Assembly (NCBI GenBank): GCA_000431815.1
Contig: FR889233.1
Span: forward strand, 1-64,000
Reading direction: 5' to 3'
Length of the DNA stretch: 64,000 nt
DNA from: Butyrivibrio sp. CAG:318
GTDB lineage: Bacteria; Bacillota; Clostridia; Lachnospirales; Lachnospiraceae
The notes under the pieces are model-generated. The model worked only from the letters and a program-made list of their open reading frames with translations. It made no database searches and was not told the origin of the DNA. A program made the translations under genes and the position numbers. Shown here piece after piece: positions 10,066-18,440 of this stretch (within the stretch, counting starts at the first letter, position 1; each line of letters begins with the position of its first letter).

Positions 10066-10094
10066 ATTGTAAAATGATATAGAAAAATCGTAAA
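10066..10094 (-). promoter_or_regulatory. Candidate promoter for the malE-malF-malG unit
   Basis: On the minus strand TTTACG (10094-10089), a 17-nt spacer and TACAAT (10071-10066) match a sigma-A promoter. It lies about 90 nt upstream of the binding-protein start, downstream of the kinase-gene terminator. The region is very A+T rich, so chance matches are possible. Confidence 0.5.
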
Positions 10095-10146
10095 TATTAA
10101 TATTCTTAGAAACATATCAGATTTCTTAGACATTTGTAAATATGCA

Positions 10147-10180
10147 CAAAAATAGGAACTCCGTCATGCGGAATTCCTAT
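10147..10180 (-). terminator. Rho-independent terminator after the sensor kinase gene
   Basis: Arms ATAGGAACTCCG and CGGAATTCCTAT (plus strand) form a 12-bp stem with one wobble on the minus-strand RNA, followed by five U residues. It separates the two-component genes from the transporter genes. Confidence 0.85.
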
Positions 10181-10187
10181 ATAATTC

Positions 10188-11894
10188 TTACAGCATTTTA
10201 GGAAAATGGACTATGACTTTCGTGCCCTTTCCTATTTCGCTTTCTATCTTCAGTTCGTATTGCTCGCCATAATAAAGTTTGATTCTTTCATTGACATTCC
10301 GGACTCCGTATCCTTTGGAATCTTTGGTGATGATTTTATCTGCCTGTTCTTTGGTCATTCCTACACCGTTATCCTCAACCGTAAGAATAATCTCATCTTC
10401 CGTACCGCGTCCCGTTATCGTTATTACACCTCTGACTCCTGTATTGAGGTCAATTCCGTGGTCAATGGCATTTTCAATCAGTGGCTGCAAAATAAGATTC
10501 AGAGTATTGTATTGTAGGATACCATCTTCAATATCAACGACCGCGTCAAAATCACCGTCATGCATCATCTGCTGTATAGTGAGATATGAACGCATATTGT
10601 CGATTTCATCTTTGATGCTCATAACATTCTTACCCTTGTTAAGTGAGGTTCTGTAAAAGGATGACAAAGCCAATGTTATCTTGCTTATATCGACCGCATC
10701 TGCTTCAATGGCTTTCCAGTTGATAAGTGAAAGTGTATTATATAAGAAATGAGGGTTTATCTGTGCCTGAAGTGCTTTCATCTCATATTCTTTCTCTTTA
10801 AGCCTGCTGTCATACACCTCATTGATAAGCATGTCAAGCCGGAGCACCATTGCATCAAACCCGCGTGTAAGGTCTGAAATCTCGTCATTTCCGTCAACCG
10901 GAATATTAACATTAAGATTGCCGTTTTCGACTTCTTTCATGCACTTCTGGATTTTGACAATTCGTCTGGTAACGAATCTGCTTGTTGCAACCGTGCATAC
11001 AACAGCAGCCGCCACGCATACAATTATCGATATTGTTCCGATCCATATGATTGGTGTAGTTGATGATATCATAAAGCTGTCCGGCTTATAGAACCAGATT
11101 TTCCATCCTGTAGCAGCTGAATCCTGCGTTATTATCTTGTATTTATCGGAATGATCGGCTACGACCTCTTTAAATTCATCAAAAGTAAGAGCATAATCCT
11201 TATTGGACTGATCATATTGTGACAATTCATATATAAGATTACCGTTCTTATCCGTTATAAATAATCCATAATCGTTCAGTATGGTCTGCGAAAAAGCTTC
11301 GAATGCTTTGTCATAGTCTACATTTATAAATAACACACCGTCAATTCCCAACCTGTTGAGAAGTGCAAGTCTGCTCACCGAAAAAACCTGTTTCTTGTCC
11401 ATATCAACATACCAGTGGTTGTCATTATCTGAAAGTACCTCTTTGCACCATTCTTTATCGGAAATTTCCGACATTGGAGCCAGTGTCGTTCCATGTTTTA
11501 CGACATTCTTATCAATATATATCGTAACACGGTTAACTTCATCATGGAAATACATAAGCGATGACAATAACGGATCCATTACCGTAACAAACTGGTCATA
11601 CATATTATATACAGATTCGTAATCGTAATTAAGCACCTGTGAGATTGACTGGTTAAACGAGATGTAGCTTGACAGATTGTCATATATCTTGATTTCTCCA
11701 TCAAGAGATGCAGTCGCCTGATACAGATAAGAATTGATATTTTCTGTTGAATTTTCACGCAATACTCCACGCATCAGATAAAGTGATACGAGAAATATAA
11801 TAAACACAGGAATAAAGCCTGTAAAACAATATATCAATACAAGCTTATATTTCAGTTTCAAATCTGAAGTTTTCCTGCGTATTTTGGAAATCAT
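10188..11894 (-). CDS. Sensor histidine kinase, YesM type
   Basis: A 568-residue membrane kinase with an N-terminal membrane segment, an extracellular sensor region of about 250 residues, a second membrane segment, a HAMP linker and a His_kinase domain with ALQAQINPHFLYNTLSLINW. The ATP-binding part shows N-box ENAIDHG and DNGVGM. The start at 11894 overlaps the regulator stop (ATGA), so the pair is translationally coupled; a start 32 codons earlier would lie inside the regulator gene. Kinases of this class sense extracellular sugars or binding proteins. It is expected to phosphorylate the adjacent AraC-type regulator and control the maltodextrin genes. Confidence 0.93.
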   Translation of the reverse strand: MISKIRRKTSDLKLKYKLVLIYCFTGFIPVFIIFLVSLYLMRGVLRENSTENINSYLYQATASLDGEIKIYDNLSSYISFNQSISQVLNYDYESVYNMYDQFVTVMDPLLSSLMYFHDEVNRVTIYIDKNVVKHGTTLAPMSEISDKEWCKEVLSDNDNHWYVDMDKKQVFSVSRLALLNRLGIDGVLFINVDYDKAFEAFSQTILNDYGLFITDKNGNLIYELSQYDQSNKDYALTFDEFKEVVADHSDKYKIITQDSAATGWKIWFYKPDSFMISSTTPIIWIGTISIIVCVAAAVVCTVATSRFVTRRIVKIQKCMKEVENGNLNVNIPVDGNDEISDLTRGFDAMVLRLDMLINEVYDSRLKEKEYEMKALQAQINPHFLYNTLSLINWKAIEADAVDISKITLALSSFYRTSLNKGKNVMSIKDEIDNMRSYLTIQQMMHDGDFDAVVDIEDGILQYNTLNLILQPLIENAIDHGIDLNTGVRGVITITGRGTEDEIILTVEDNGVGMTKEQADKIITKDSKGYGVRNVNERIKLYYGEQYELKIESEIGKGTKVIVHFPKML

Positions 11895-13414
11895 TCGGTT
11901 TCTTCTCCGTTTTCCCTGAATTTCTGTGGGCTGACGCCATAGCAGTCCCTGAAACTTGAACAGAAATAGGATACATTCTGATATCCGCATTTATTGGCAA
12001 TATCAACAATCTTAAGCATCGTGTTCTCAAGCAGTTCCTTCGCCTGTTCCATTCTGTACGACTTAATAAATTTACTGAGATTCTGTCCCGTTTCCTTCTT
12101 GAATACAGAGCTTAGATAACTCGGAGCCATGTATACTTTCTCTGCCAGGCTGTCCACTGTAATATCCTCATTATAGTGTTCATATATGTATTGTTTTACA
12201 ATTTCTATTTCACGATGCACCATCTGAGGATTGGCTCCAAATGCATCCTCCAGCCTTTTGACATTATTCAGCACAATTTCTTTAACCGTATCGAAATTCG
12301 TAGCTCTGTACAGTACATCAATCTCTTCATTCAGAAGATTCTCATCTGCATTAGGTATATTCTCATAGAAGTCCTTAAGCAGATTAGAGAAAAGAAATTT
12401 AATATATACTTGTGAAAATTTGGTTTTATTACTGTATTTATCACAAAATCTGTCAAAATGCGCACGGAGATTCAATGTATCTTTCATTTTGATATCCTGA
12501 TGCATCTGCTTCATCAATGTATCGTCGTCAACCTGAATCATTGAATTATCGCCGGCCGATGCGCCCTCATAGAAAACACGGCTGTTCTTATGGTAGAACT
12601 TATTTTCCATTATCTCATCGAGCTCGTCAACCTTATTACCGATATCATTCATTCCGTTTACCGGTGACGATATTGCGATATAGCACGCAACGCCATACTC
12701 TCTTTCCACAAATCCGCTGATTCTCTCTGCTGTAGCCACATAATCAAGGTCCGCATCATCAAAGAAAAGTAATGACTGGTTCTGGTTAAGATTAAGATAC
12801 TTACTTATCTGCGGTTCAAACTTATAGAGCTTTTCCTTAACATCCGTGCCTTTTTTCCCGAAGAAATCTTCATCGAATTCCATAAGCATGATTCTGACAT
12901 ATTTGCCAATGAAATCCGCTGACACGATTCCGTCTCCGTATTTCTCTATCTCTGAAATATCGACTTTATTGGTGGCCATATAAAGCATGTGTTCCGCCAT
13001 ATACTCCAGACTCTTGGTCTTAATATCGTATTCAATTTTGGATTCCTCCAACTCATTGATTACTTTATTCATGGTATTCTCAAACTCGTTGGGATCCACT
13101 GGCTTTAGTATGTAATCTGATACCCCAAGGCGTACAGCCTGTCTGGCATAATCAAACTCACTGCAGCCACTGAAAATAACGTATTTAATATTCCGCTTTA
13201 ATCCTACCACATTCTCAATCAGCTCTATGCCGTCCATAAACGGCATTTTCACGTCCGTAAGAAGGATATCAATCTCATTATTCTTGATGTATTCAAGCGC
13301 ATCTTTGCCGTTAGCCGCTTCCGCTATTTCACATTCGATACCTGCCCTTTTAAGCAGGAACTTGATACCGTTACGTTCTATTTTCTCATCATCTACTATT
13401 AAAATTCGGTACAA
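11891..13414 (-). CDS. Response regulator with AraC-type DNA-binding domain, YesN type
   Basis: A 507-residue protein with an N-terminal receiver (acidic DDE, phosphoacceptor Asp in ILLTDVKMPFMDG, Lys in ILKPVDP), a long middle domain of about 250 residues typical of YesN proteins, and two C-terminal AraC helix-turn-helices (EDITVDSLAEKVYMAPSYLS and IVDIANKCGYQNVSYFCSSF). It is coupled to the kinase by a 4-nt overlap and sits between the MalQ-GlgP gene and the transporter genes. It is likely the activator of the transporter and amylase genes. Confidence 0.93.
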   Translation of the reverse strand: MYRILIVDDEKIERNGIKFLLKRAGIECEIAEAANGKDALEYIKNNEIDILLTDVKMPFMDGIELIENVVGLKRNIKYVIFSGCSEFDYARQAVRLGVSDYILKPVDPNEFENTMNKVINELEESKIEYDIKTKSLEYMAEHMLYMATNKVDISEIEKYGDGIVSADFIGKYVRIMLMEFDEDFFGKKGTDVKEKLYKFEPQISKYLNLNQNQSLLFFDDADLDYVATAERISGFVEREYGVACYIAISSPVNGMNDIGNKVDELDEIMENKFYHKNSRVFYEGASAGDNSMIQVDDDTLMKQMHQDIKMKDTLNLRAHFDRFCDKYSNKTKFSQVYIKFLFSNLLKDFYENIPNADENLLNEEIDVLYRATNFDTVKEIVLNNVKRLEDAFGANPQMVHREIEIVKQYIYEHYNEDITVDSLAEKVYMAPSYLSSVFKKETGQNLSKFIKSYRMEQAKELLENTMLKIVDIANKCGYQNVSYFCSSFRDCYGVSPQKFRENGEETE

Positions 13415-13458
13415 TTCGTCGCCCTCCCGGTTTATAAGGCTTCATTGATAACATGGAT

Positions 13459-13484
13459 AGCCGGAGCGCATATGCGCTTCGGCT
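13459..13484. other. 26-bp near-perfect palindrome downstream of the MalQ-GlgP gene
   Basis: AGCCGGAGCGCATATGCGCT continues to TTCGGCT, and the whole pairs with itself apart from one wobble position. It lies in the 118-nt gap between the MalQ-GlgP stop and the regulator start. No U-tract follows on the minus strand, so it may be a processing hairpin, a weak terminator or a protein-binding site. A second small hairpin (CCGGA / TCCGG) lies at 13494-13512. Confidence 0.55.
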
Positions 13485-13532
13485 ACCGTCATACCGGAAT
13501 TAATGAATCCGGCACAATTCTATGAATAAATC

Positions 13533-16500
13533 TTAAAGTCTCCAGATGTCCTTATCATACTGAGCAATTGTTCTGTCAGATGAGAAGAAACCTGCCTTGG
13601 AAATATTCGTAAGCATCTTCTTTGCCCATGTCTTTCTGTCTTCATAATCAGCAAGTGCCGTTTCTTTGACTCTGATATAATCTTTGATATCAAGAAGAGT
13701 CATGAACCAGTCTTTCTTAATAAGTTCCGCATGAAGTCTGAGAAGTGTCTCCGCATCTCCTACTTTCATAACAGGCGCACTTATTATAAAATCAACAAGT
13801 TTCTTGATCTCAGGGTCATTTACATAATAACTCTTAGCTGAATAATCTGCCTTGGCATAGTGTTCAATTACCTGTTCACTGCTTTCTCCGAAGAAGTAAA
13901 TATTGTCATCTCCTACAAGTTCACCAATCTCAACATTAGCTCCGTCCTTGGTTCCGAGTGTAACAGCACCGTTAAGCATGAACTTCATATTACCTGTTCC
14001 TGATGCTTCCTTGGACGCAAGTGAAATCTGTTCCGAAATATCACATGCCGGAATGATCTTGGCAGCCTTGGATACGTTATAATTCTCAACCATAACTACC
14101 CTGAGGTACGGACTTACTTCCGGATCATTGTTGATAACCTGCTGCAAGCAGAGGATAAGATGAATAATATCCTTGGCAATTACATATGCCGGAGCTGCCT
14201 TGGCACCAAAAATAGCTGTAATAGGTGTCTTAGGAAGTCTGCCTGCTTTAATCTCGTAATACTTGTAAATTACCCAGAGCACGTTCATCTGCTGACGCTT
14301 ATATTCATGAAGTCTCTTTACCTGAATATCATAGATTGAATTTTCATCAATGTCAATATCCTGTGTTGCTTTAAGATAATTTTTAAGTGTTATTTTCTTA
14401 TCCTTCTTAATCTCAAGAAGTCTCTCAAGAACCGCATCATCGTTTATGAATTTACCGAGTTCTTCAAGCTTGTCGGCATCTTTCTTGAAATCAGGTCCGA
14501 TAAGTTCTTCTATATAAGCTGCAAGCTCTTCGTTGCAGTGAAGAAGCCATCTTCTGAAAGTAATACCGTTTGTCTTATTGTTAAACTTCTCCGGATAGAT
14601 CCTGTAGAAGTTATTAAGCTCAGAATTCTTAAGAATTTCCGTATGAAGGTATGCAACACCGTTAACGCTGTGTCCATAGTGTATATCCATGTGAGCCATA
14701 TGAACTCTGTTGGAGTCATCTATGATATAAACAGATTTATCCGAGAATCTGGCTCTTACTTTCTCATCGAGTTTTCTGATAATCGGCACAAGCTGCGGAA
14801 CAACCCTCTCAAGGTAAGAAATCGGCCATTTCTCAAGTGCTTCGGCAAGGATTGTGTGGTTGGTATATGCACATGTATTTGTTACGATTTCAACAGCCTC
14901 ATCAAATCCGATTCCTTCCTCTCCGAGAAGTCTGATAAGTTCAGGAATTACCATTGACGGATGTGTATCGTTAATCTGGATTGCAGCATAGTCAGCAAGA
15001 TCGTGAAGGTTGCTTCCTTTTTTCTTGCACTCATCAATAATATAATGTGCGCCGTTGCATACCATGAAATACTGCTGGTATATTCTTAAAAGGTTACCTG
15101 CCTCATCACTGTCATCCGGATAAAGGAAAAGTGTAAGGTTCTCTGCAATATCAGTCTTATCGAAATTAATCGTATCTCCCTGAATGATATTCTCATTAAC
15201 GGATTCAATATCAAAAAGATGGAGCTTGTTGGTTCTGTTATTGTATCCTGTAACATCTATGTCATAAAGTCTTGACTTGACCGTAAGATTTCCGAATGAT
15301 ACATCATAAGCCACATCTGTCTTTGTAAGCCAGCTCTGGTCTTCAATCCATGGATTTGGCTCTTCCTTCTGGAAGTTATTCTTAAATACCTGCTTAAAAA
15401 GTCCCATGTGATAATTAAGTCCGATGCCGTCACCGTTAAGTCCGATTGATGCCATCGAGTCAAGGAAACATGCAGCGAGTCTTCCGAGACCGCCGTTTCC
15501 CAGTGATGGTTCCGGCTCAATCTCCTCTATATCATAAATGCTCTTTCCATTCTCCTCAAGTTCCTTCTTAACGCTGTCAAACACACCGAGATTGATAAGA
15601 TTGTTTGAAAGAAGCTTTCCGATAAGGAATTCAGCTGAAATGTAATAAACTTTCTTCTTTCCGTCATTTCTCTCTTTATCCTCTGCAAGTTCTTTGGTCA
15701 TTGAAAGAAGTGCAAAATAAAGTTCCTCGTTGGTACAGTCCTTAATTGATTTATTGTATTTCTTTTCACAGATATCTGCTAACATATAGTCCTCCTTGCT
15801 AAAATACCACTTATTCTTGTTACGTCCGTAAACTTTCGTGAGTTCACGCAGTCTGTTACGGATTTCCTTTGTAAATTCGCCATCCTTAAGACGCCATTTC
15901 CAGTTCGTGCCTATTGTTGAAGGCAGATTCATTCTGGCTGAATTATCCTTGCCCAGAAGATCCTGCATCTGGATTATCGTTGTGTCTGCAACGCTTGCAT
16001 ATGCACACCTTATAATCTCATCAACAATTTTATCCTTATCATCGACATCGAGATATTTCATCATATACTCGATGTTCTGTTCCGGTGCGTTGCCGATGTA
16101 TCCCTTCATGGTCTCGTTATCATGGGTTCCGATATATACAACGTAATTCTTTTCATAATTATGAGGTGCATGTTCGTTGTTCGTATTACCATCAAACGCA
16201 AACTGAAGAACCTTCATTCCCGGATATCCGGATTTCTTGATAAGTTCTGTTACCTCAGGAACAACTACTCCGAGGTCTTCCGCTATAACCTTGGCATCAC
16301 CCATAACGCTGTCAATTGCATTTATAAGCTTTATTCCCGGTCCTTTGGCAAAAAAACCATCCTTAGGCACACCGTCCACAGGTATATTGTAATATCTCAC
16401 GATTCCTATGAAGTGATCTATTCTGGTAACATCATACAGTCTGGCTGATGCAATCATACGTTTCTTCCACCATGCAAAATCACATCTTTCCATCTCATCC

Positions 16501-17303
16501 CAGTCATAAATCGGGTTGCCCCATTTCTGGCCCCAGTCAGAAAAAGCATCCGGCGGGCACCCTGCCACATTAACAGGCTTAAGATTCTCATCAAGCTGGA
16601 ACAATGTAGGATTAGTCCACACATCCGCACTGTCAAGTGCAACGTAAATCGGAATATCGCCGATTATCTTAATGCCCTTGTTGTTGGCATAATCTTTCAG
16701 TCTGTCCCACTGCTCATAGAATTTAAACTGGAGGAACTTATAGAAATCAATTTCATATGCAAGTCTGCTCTCGTATTCTGCGACAGCTTCAGGCTTTCTG
16801 AAACGGATATCTTCCTCCCAGCTTAACCATTCCCTGTTATCATGTGCGCCCTTGATTGCCATAAATACGGCATAATCATGAAGCCAGTCCTTATTATCTT
16901 CAAGGAATGTCTTATATGCATCACTCTCTTTATGAGCTGATGCTTCAAATGCTTTCTTAAGTACATTAAATCTTGCATTATATATTACATCATATTCAAC
17001 ATATTCCGGATTACATCCCCAGAATACGTTCTCGACATCCGCCTTTTCAAGAAGTCCCTCTTCAATAAGAGTATCCAGATCGATAAAATACGGATTACCC
17101 GCAAATGCGGAAAACGACTGATACGGGCTGTCCCCGAAACTTGTAGGTCCTACCGGAAGCACCTGCCAGTACATCTGGCCTGAACTCTTTAACATATCAA
17201 CAAATTCATATGCTTTCTTTCCAAGAGTTCCGATTCCGTAAGGTGAAGGTAAGCTGCTTACCGGAAGAAGTATTCCGGCACCTCTGTCAAGTTCTTTACT
17301 CAT
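13533..17303 (-). CDS. Fused 4-alpha-glucanotransferase and glycogen/maltodextrin phosphorylase
   Basis: A 1256-residue cytoplasmic fusion. Residues 1 to about 500 are a GH77 MalQ amylomaltase with TRIDHFIGI (nucleophile), KVIAEDLGVV (acid/base) and YIGTHDNETM. Residues from about 507 are a GT35 phosphorylase; its PLP-binding Lys lies in GTGNMKFMLNGA and the Gly-rich EPSLGNGGLGRLAA is conserved. Together the two would disproportionate imported maltodextrins and release glucose-1-phosphate. Start 17303 follows AGAAAGGCG; an in-frame start 11 codons earlier is less well placed. At the junction the codons for FSKEDY spell AGCAAGGAGGACTAT right before ATG (15785), an ideal internal ribosome site, so a separate 750-residue phosphorylase may also be made. 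Confidence 0.93.
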   Translation of the reverse strand: MSKELDRGAGILLPVSSLPSPYGIGTLGKKAYEFVDMLKSSGQMYWQVLPVGPTSFGDSPYQSFSAFAGNPYFIDLDTLIEEGLLEKADVENVFWGCNPEYVEYDVIYNARFNVLKKAFEASAHKESDAYKTFLEDNKDWLHDYAVFMAIKGAHDNREWLSWEEDIRFRKPEAVAEYESRLAYEIDFYKFLQFKFYEQWDRLKDYANNKGIKIIGDIPIYVALDSADVWTNPTLFQLDENLKPVNVAGCPPDAFSDWGQKWGNPIYDWDEMERCDFAWWKKRMIASARLYDVTRIDHFIGIVRYYNIPVDGVPKDGFFAKGPGIKLINAIDSVMGDAKVIAEDLGVVVPEVTELIKKSGYPGMKVLQFAFDGNTNNEHAPHNYEKNYVVYIGTHDNETMKGYIGNAPEQNIEYMMKYLDVDDKDKIVDEIIRCAYASVADTTIIQMQDLLGKDNSARMNLPSTIGTNWKWRLKDGEFTKEIRNRLRELTKVYGRNKNKWYFSKEDYMLADICEKKYNKSIKDCTNEELYFALLSMTKELAEDKERNDGKKKVYYISAEFLIGKLLSNNLINLGVFDSVKKELEENGKSIYDIEEIEPEPSLGNGGLGRLAACFLDSMASIGLNGDGIGLNYHMGLFKQVFKNNFQKEEPNPWIEDQSWLTKTDVAYDVSFGNLTVKSRLYDIDVTGYNNRTNKLHLFDIESVNENIIQGDTINFDKTDIAENLTLFLYPDDSDEAGNLLRIYQQYFMVCNGAHYIIDECKKKGSNLHDLADYAAIQINDTHPSMVIPELIRLLGEEGIGFDEAVEIVTNTCAYTNHTILAEALEKWPISYLERVVPQLVPIIRKLDEKVRARFSDKSVYIIDDSNRVHMAHMDIHYGHSVNGVAYLHTEILKNSELNNFYRIYPEKFNNKTNGITFRRWLLHCNEELAAYIEELIGPDFKKDADKLEELGKFINDDAVLERLLEIKKDKKITLKNYLKATQDIDIDENSIYDIQVKRLHEYKRQQMNVLWVIYKYYEIKAGRLPKTPITAIFGAKAAPAYVIAKDIIHLILCLQQVINNDPEVSPYLRVVMVENYNVSKAAKIIPACDISEQISLASKEASGTGNMKFMLNGAVTLGTKDGANVEIGELVGDDNIYFFGESSEQVIEHYAKADYSAKSYYVNDPEIKKLVDFIISAPVMKVGDAETLLRLHAELIKKDWFMTLLDIKDYIRVKETALADYEDRKTWAKKMLTNISKAGFFSSDRTIAQYDKDIWRL
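15783..15799 (-). promoter_or_regulatory. Internal Shine-Dalgarno and ATG at the MalQ/GlgP junction
   Basis: On the minus strand AAGGAGG, 5 nt, then ATG occurs in frame inside the fusion. It would start a 750-residue phosphorylase (13533-15785), a usual length for clostridial GlgP. This suggests the two genes were once separate and adjacent, and that the second may still be initiated independently. Confidence 0.7.
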
Positions 17304-17408
17304 AACACACGCCTTTCTATAGTTTGTATTATTCACGGTTTTGTTTAGTACATTTGTATTCTAATATCAAAAAGGATTTTATTCTTGCAGTATACAATCA
17401 AAAAGTGG

Positions 17409-17414
17409 TACAAT
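17409..17414 (+). promoter_or_regulatory. Candidate -10 of the araC-type gene promoter
   Basis: TTGCAG at 17385-17390, an 18-nt spacer and TACAAT at 17409-17414 form a sigma-A-like promoter about 40 nt upstream of the TTG start. The 152-nt region also has to hold the promoter of the divergent MalQ-GlgP gene. Confidence 0.5.
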
Positions 17415-17455
17415 CCTATCAAAGTATATAAACAAGCGCAAGGAGGAATATTTTT

Positions 17456-18325
17456 TTGAATATCATTGAATATGAAAACTATCAGGAAACCAAACCGCAT
17501 GCCGATTCTCTTTTTCCATATAATACATATCTCTGCTCCATTCCTCTTGATTTTAACGAAGTTCCTCTTCACTGGCATAATGAAATGGAAATAATTTACA
17601 TAAAAAAAGGCCGCGGAAACGTAACACTCGACTTTGATAACCATTATGTTGAATACGGAGATATAATCATCGTCCTTCCGGGGCAGATGCACGGAATAAG
17701 CCGTCTCGGTGATTACACAATGGAATATGAAAATATTATTTTTGCGCCGGAAATGCTGATGTCCGTAACTCAGGATACTATTTCGGAAGAATTTTTTACT
17801 CCTTTTATGTCCGGCAAAATAACTTTTAACCATATAATATCCAAAGACAATCCCAACTATAACAATATCAGCGGCTGCTTAAACCGCGCCGATAAAATAG
17901 GCGAAAATTTTCCGCGCGGATATAAACTGGCAATAAAAGGGGTCCTGTATGAATTTTTCTATGAACTTTATCAGGTATGCTCACTTGAAGCACCCGATAA
18001 ATCCAACAAAAATATCGACAGGATAAAGGACATCGTCAAATATATAGAAACCAATTACGACAAGCCGATAAGCATCGCAGAAATTGCCGGTGTTACCGGA
18101 TTTTCCGAATCTCATTTCATGAAATTTTTCAAGACCATTATGGGAACTTCATTCGTAGATTACCTTAACGACTACCGGCTGTCCATGGCCTCGCGTATGC
18201 TTGTGTCGTCAGATGATAAGATAATTGATATCGCAGCACACTGCGGATATGACAATCTGTCGTATTTTAACCGTATATTCAAGAAAAAATACGGCATTAC
18301 GCCGAGTGCATACCGCAGGAAATAA
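17456..18325 (+). CDS. AraC family transcriptional regulator with cupin sensor
   Basis: A 289-residue regulator. The N-terminal part is an AraC-type cupin (LHWHNEMEIIYIKKGRG, then DIIIVLPGQMHGI). The C-terminal ~100 residues carry two helix-turn-helices (ISIAEIAGVTGFSESHFMKF and KIIDIAAHCGYDNLSYFNRI). The start codon is TTG, preceded by AAGGAGGAATA at good spacing. It is transcribed divergently from the MalQ-GlgP gene, so control of alpha-glucan metabolism by a sugar ligand is a reasonable inference; the real target and ligand are unknown. Confidence 0.9.
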   Translation: MNIIEYENYQETKPHADSLFPYNTYLCSIPLDFNEVPLHWHNEMEIIYIKKGRGNVTLDFDNHYVEYGDIIIVLPGQMHGISRLGDYTMEYENIIFAPEMLMSVTQDTISEEFFTPFMSGKITFNHIISKDNPNYNNISGCLNRADKIGENFPRGYKLAIKGVLYEFFYELYQVCSLEAPDKSNKNIDRIKDIVKYIETNYDKPISIAEIAGVTGFSESHFMKFFKTIMGTSFVDYLNDYRLSMASRMLVSSDDKIIDIAAHCGYDNLSYFNRIFKKKYGITPSAYRRK

Positions 18326-18360
18326 TTTTGTTAAATATATATAAATTTTATGTAAAGATA

Positions 18361-18389
18361 TTGATTGTTTTGTGCATATGTGCTACAAT
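18361..18389 (+). promoter_or_regulatory. Promoter of the iron alcohol dehydrogenase gene
   Basis: TTGATT (18361-18366), a 17-nt spacer and TACAAT (18384-18389) preceded by TG (extended -10) form a good sigma-A promoter, about 50 nt upstream of the start codon. Confidence 0.75.
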
Positions 18390-18394
18390 ATGAT

Positions 18395-18412
18395 TTGTTA
18401 AATATATAACAA
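18395..18412. promoter_or_regulatory. Rex operator (NADH/NAD+ sensor site)
   Basis: TTGTTAAATATATAACAA matches the Firmicutes Rex consensus TTGTTAAnnnnTTAACAA with one mismatch. It starts 6 nt after the -10 box, over the expected transcription start, where a bound repressor would block transcription. A second copy of the left half with the same flank (TTGTTAAATATATA) lies at 18328-18341, upstream of the -35 box. Confidence 0.8.
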
Positions 18413-18440
18413 TATAGGTTAAATAAGGAGGTATTTTTTT

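Noticed and set aside
14538..14957. 139-codon open frame on the plus strand
   Set aside because: Lies antisense inside the phosphorylase domain; no ribosome site or recognisable motif.
17345..17833. 162-codon minus-strand frame opposite the araC-type gene
   Set aside because: It covers the promoter region and the AraC coding region in antisense; the AraC protein has clear domains and a ribosome site.
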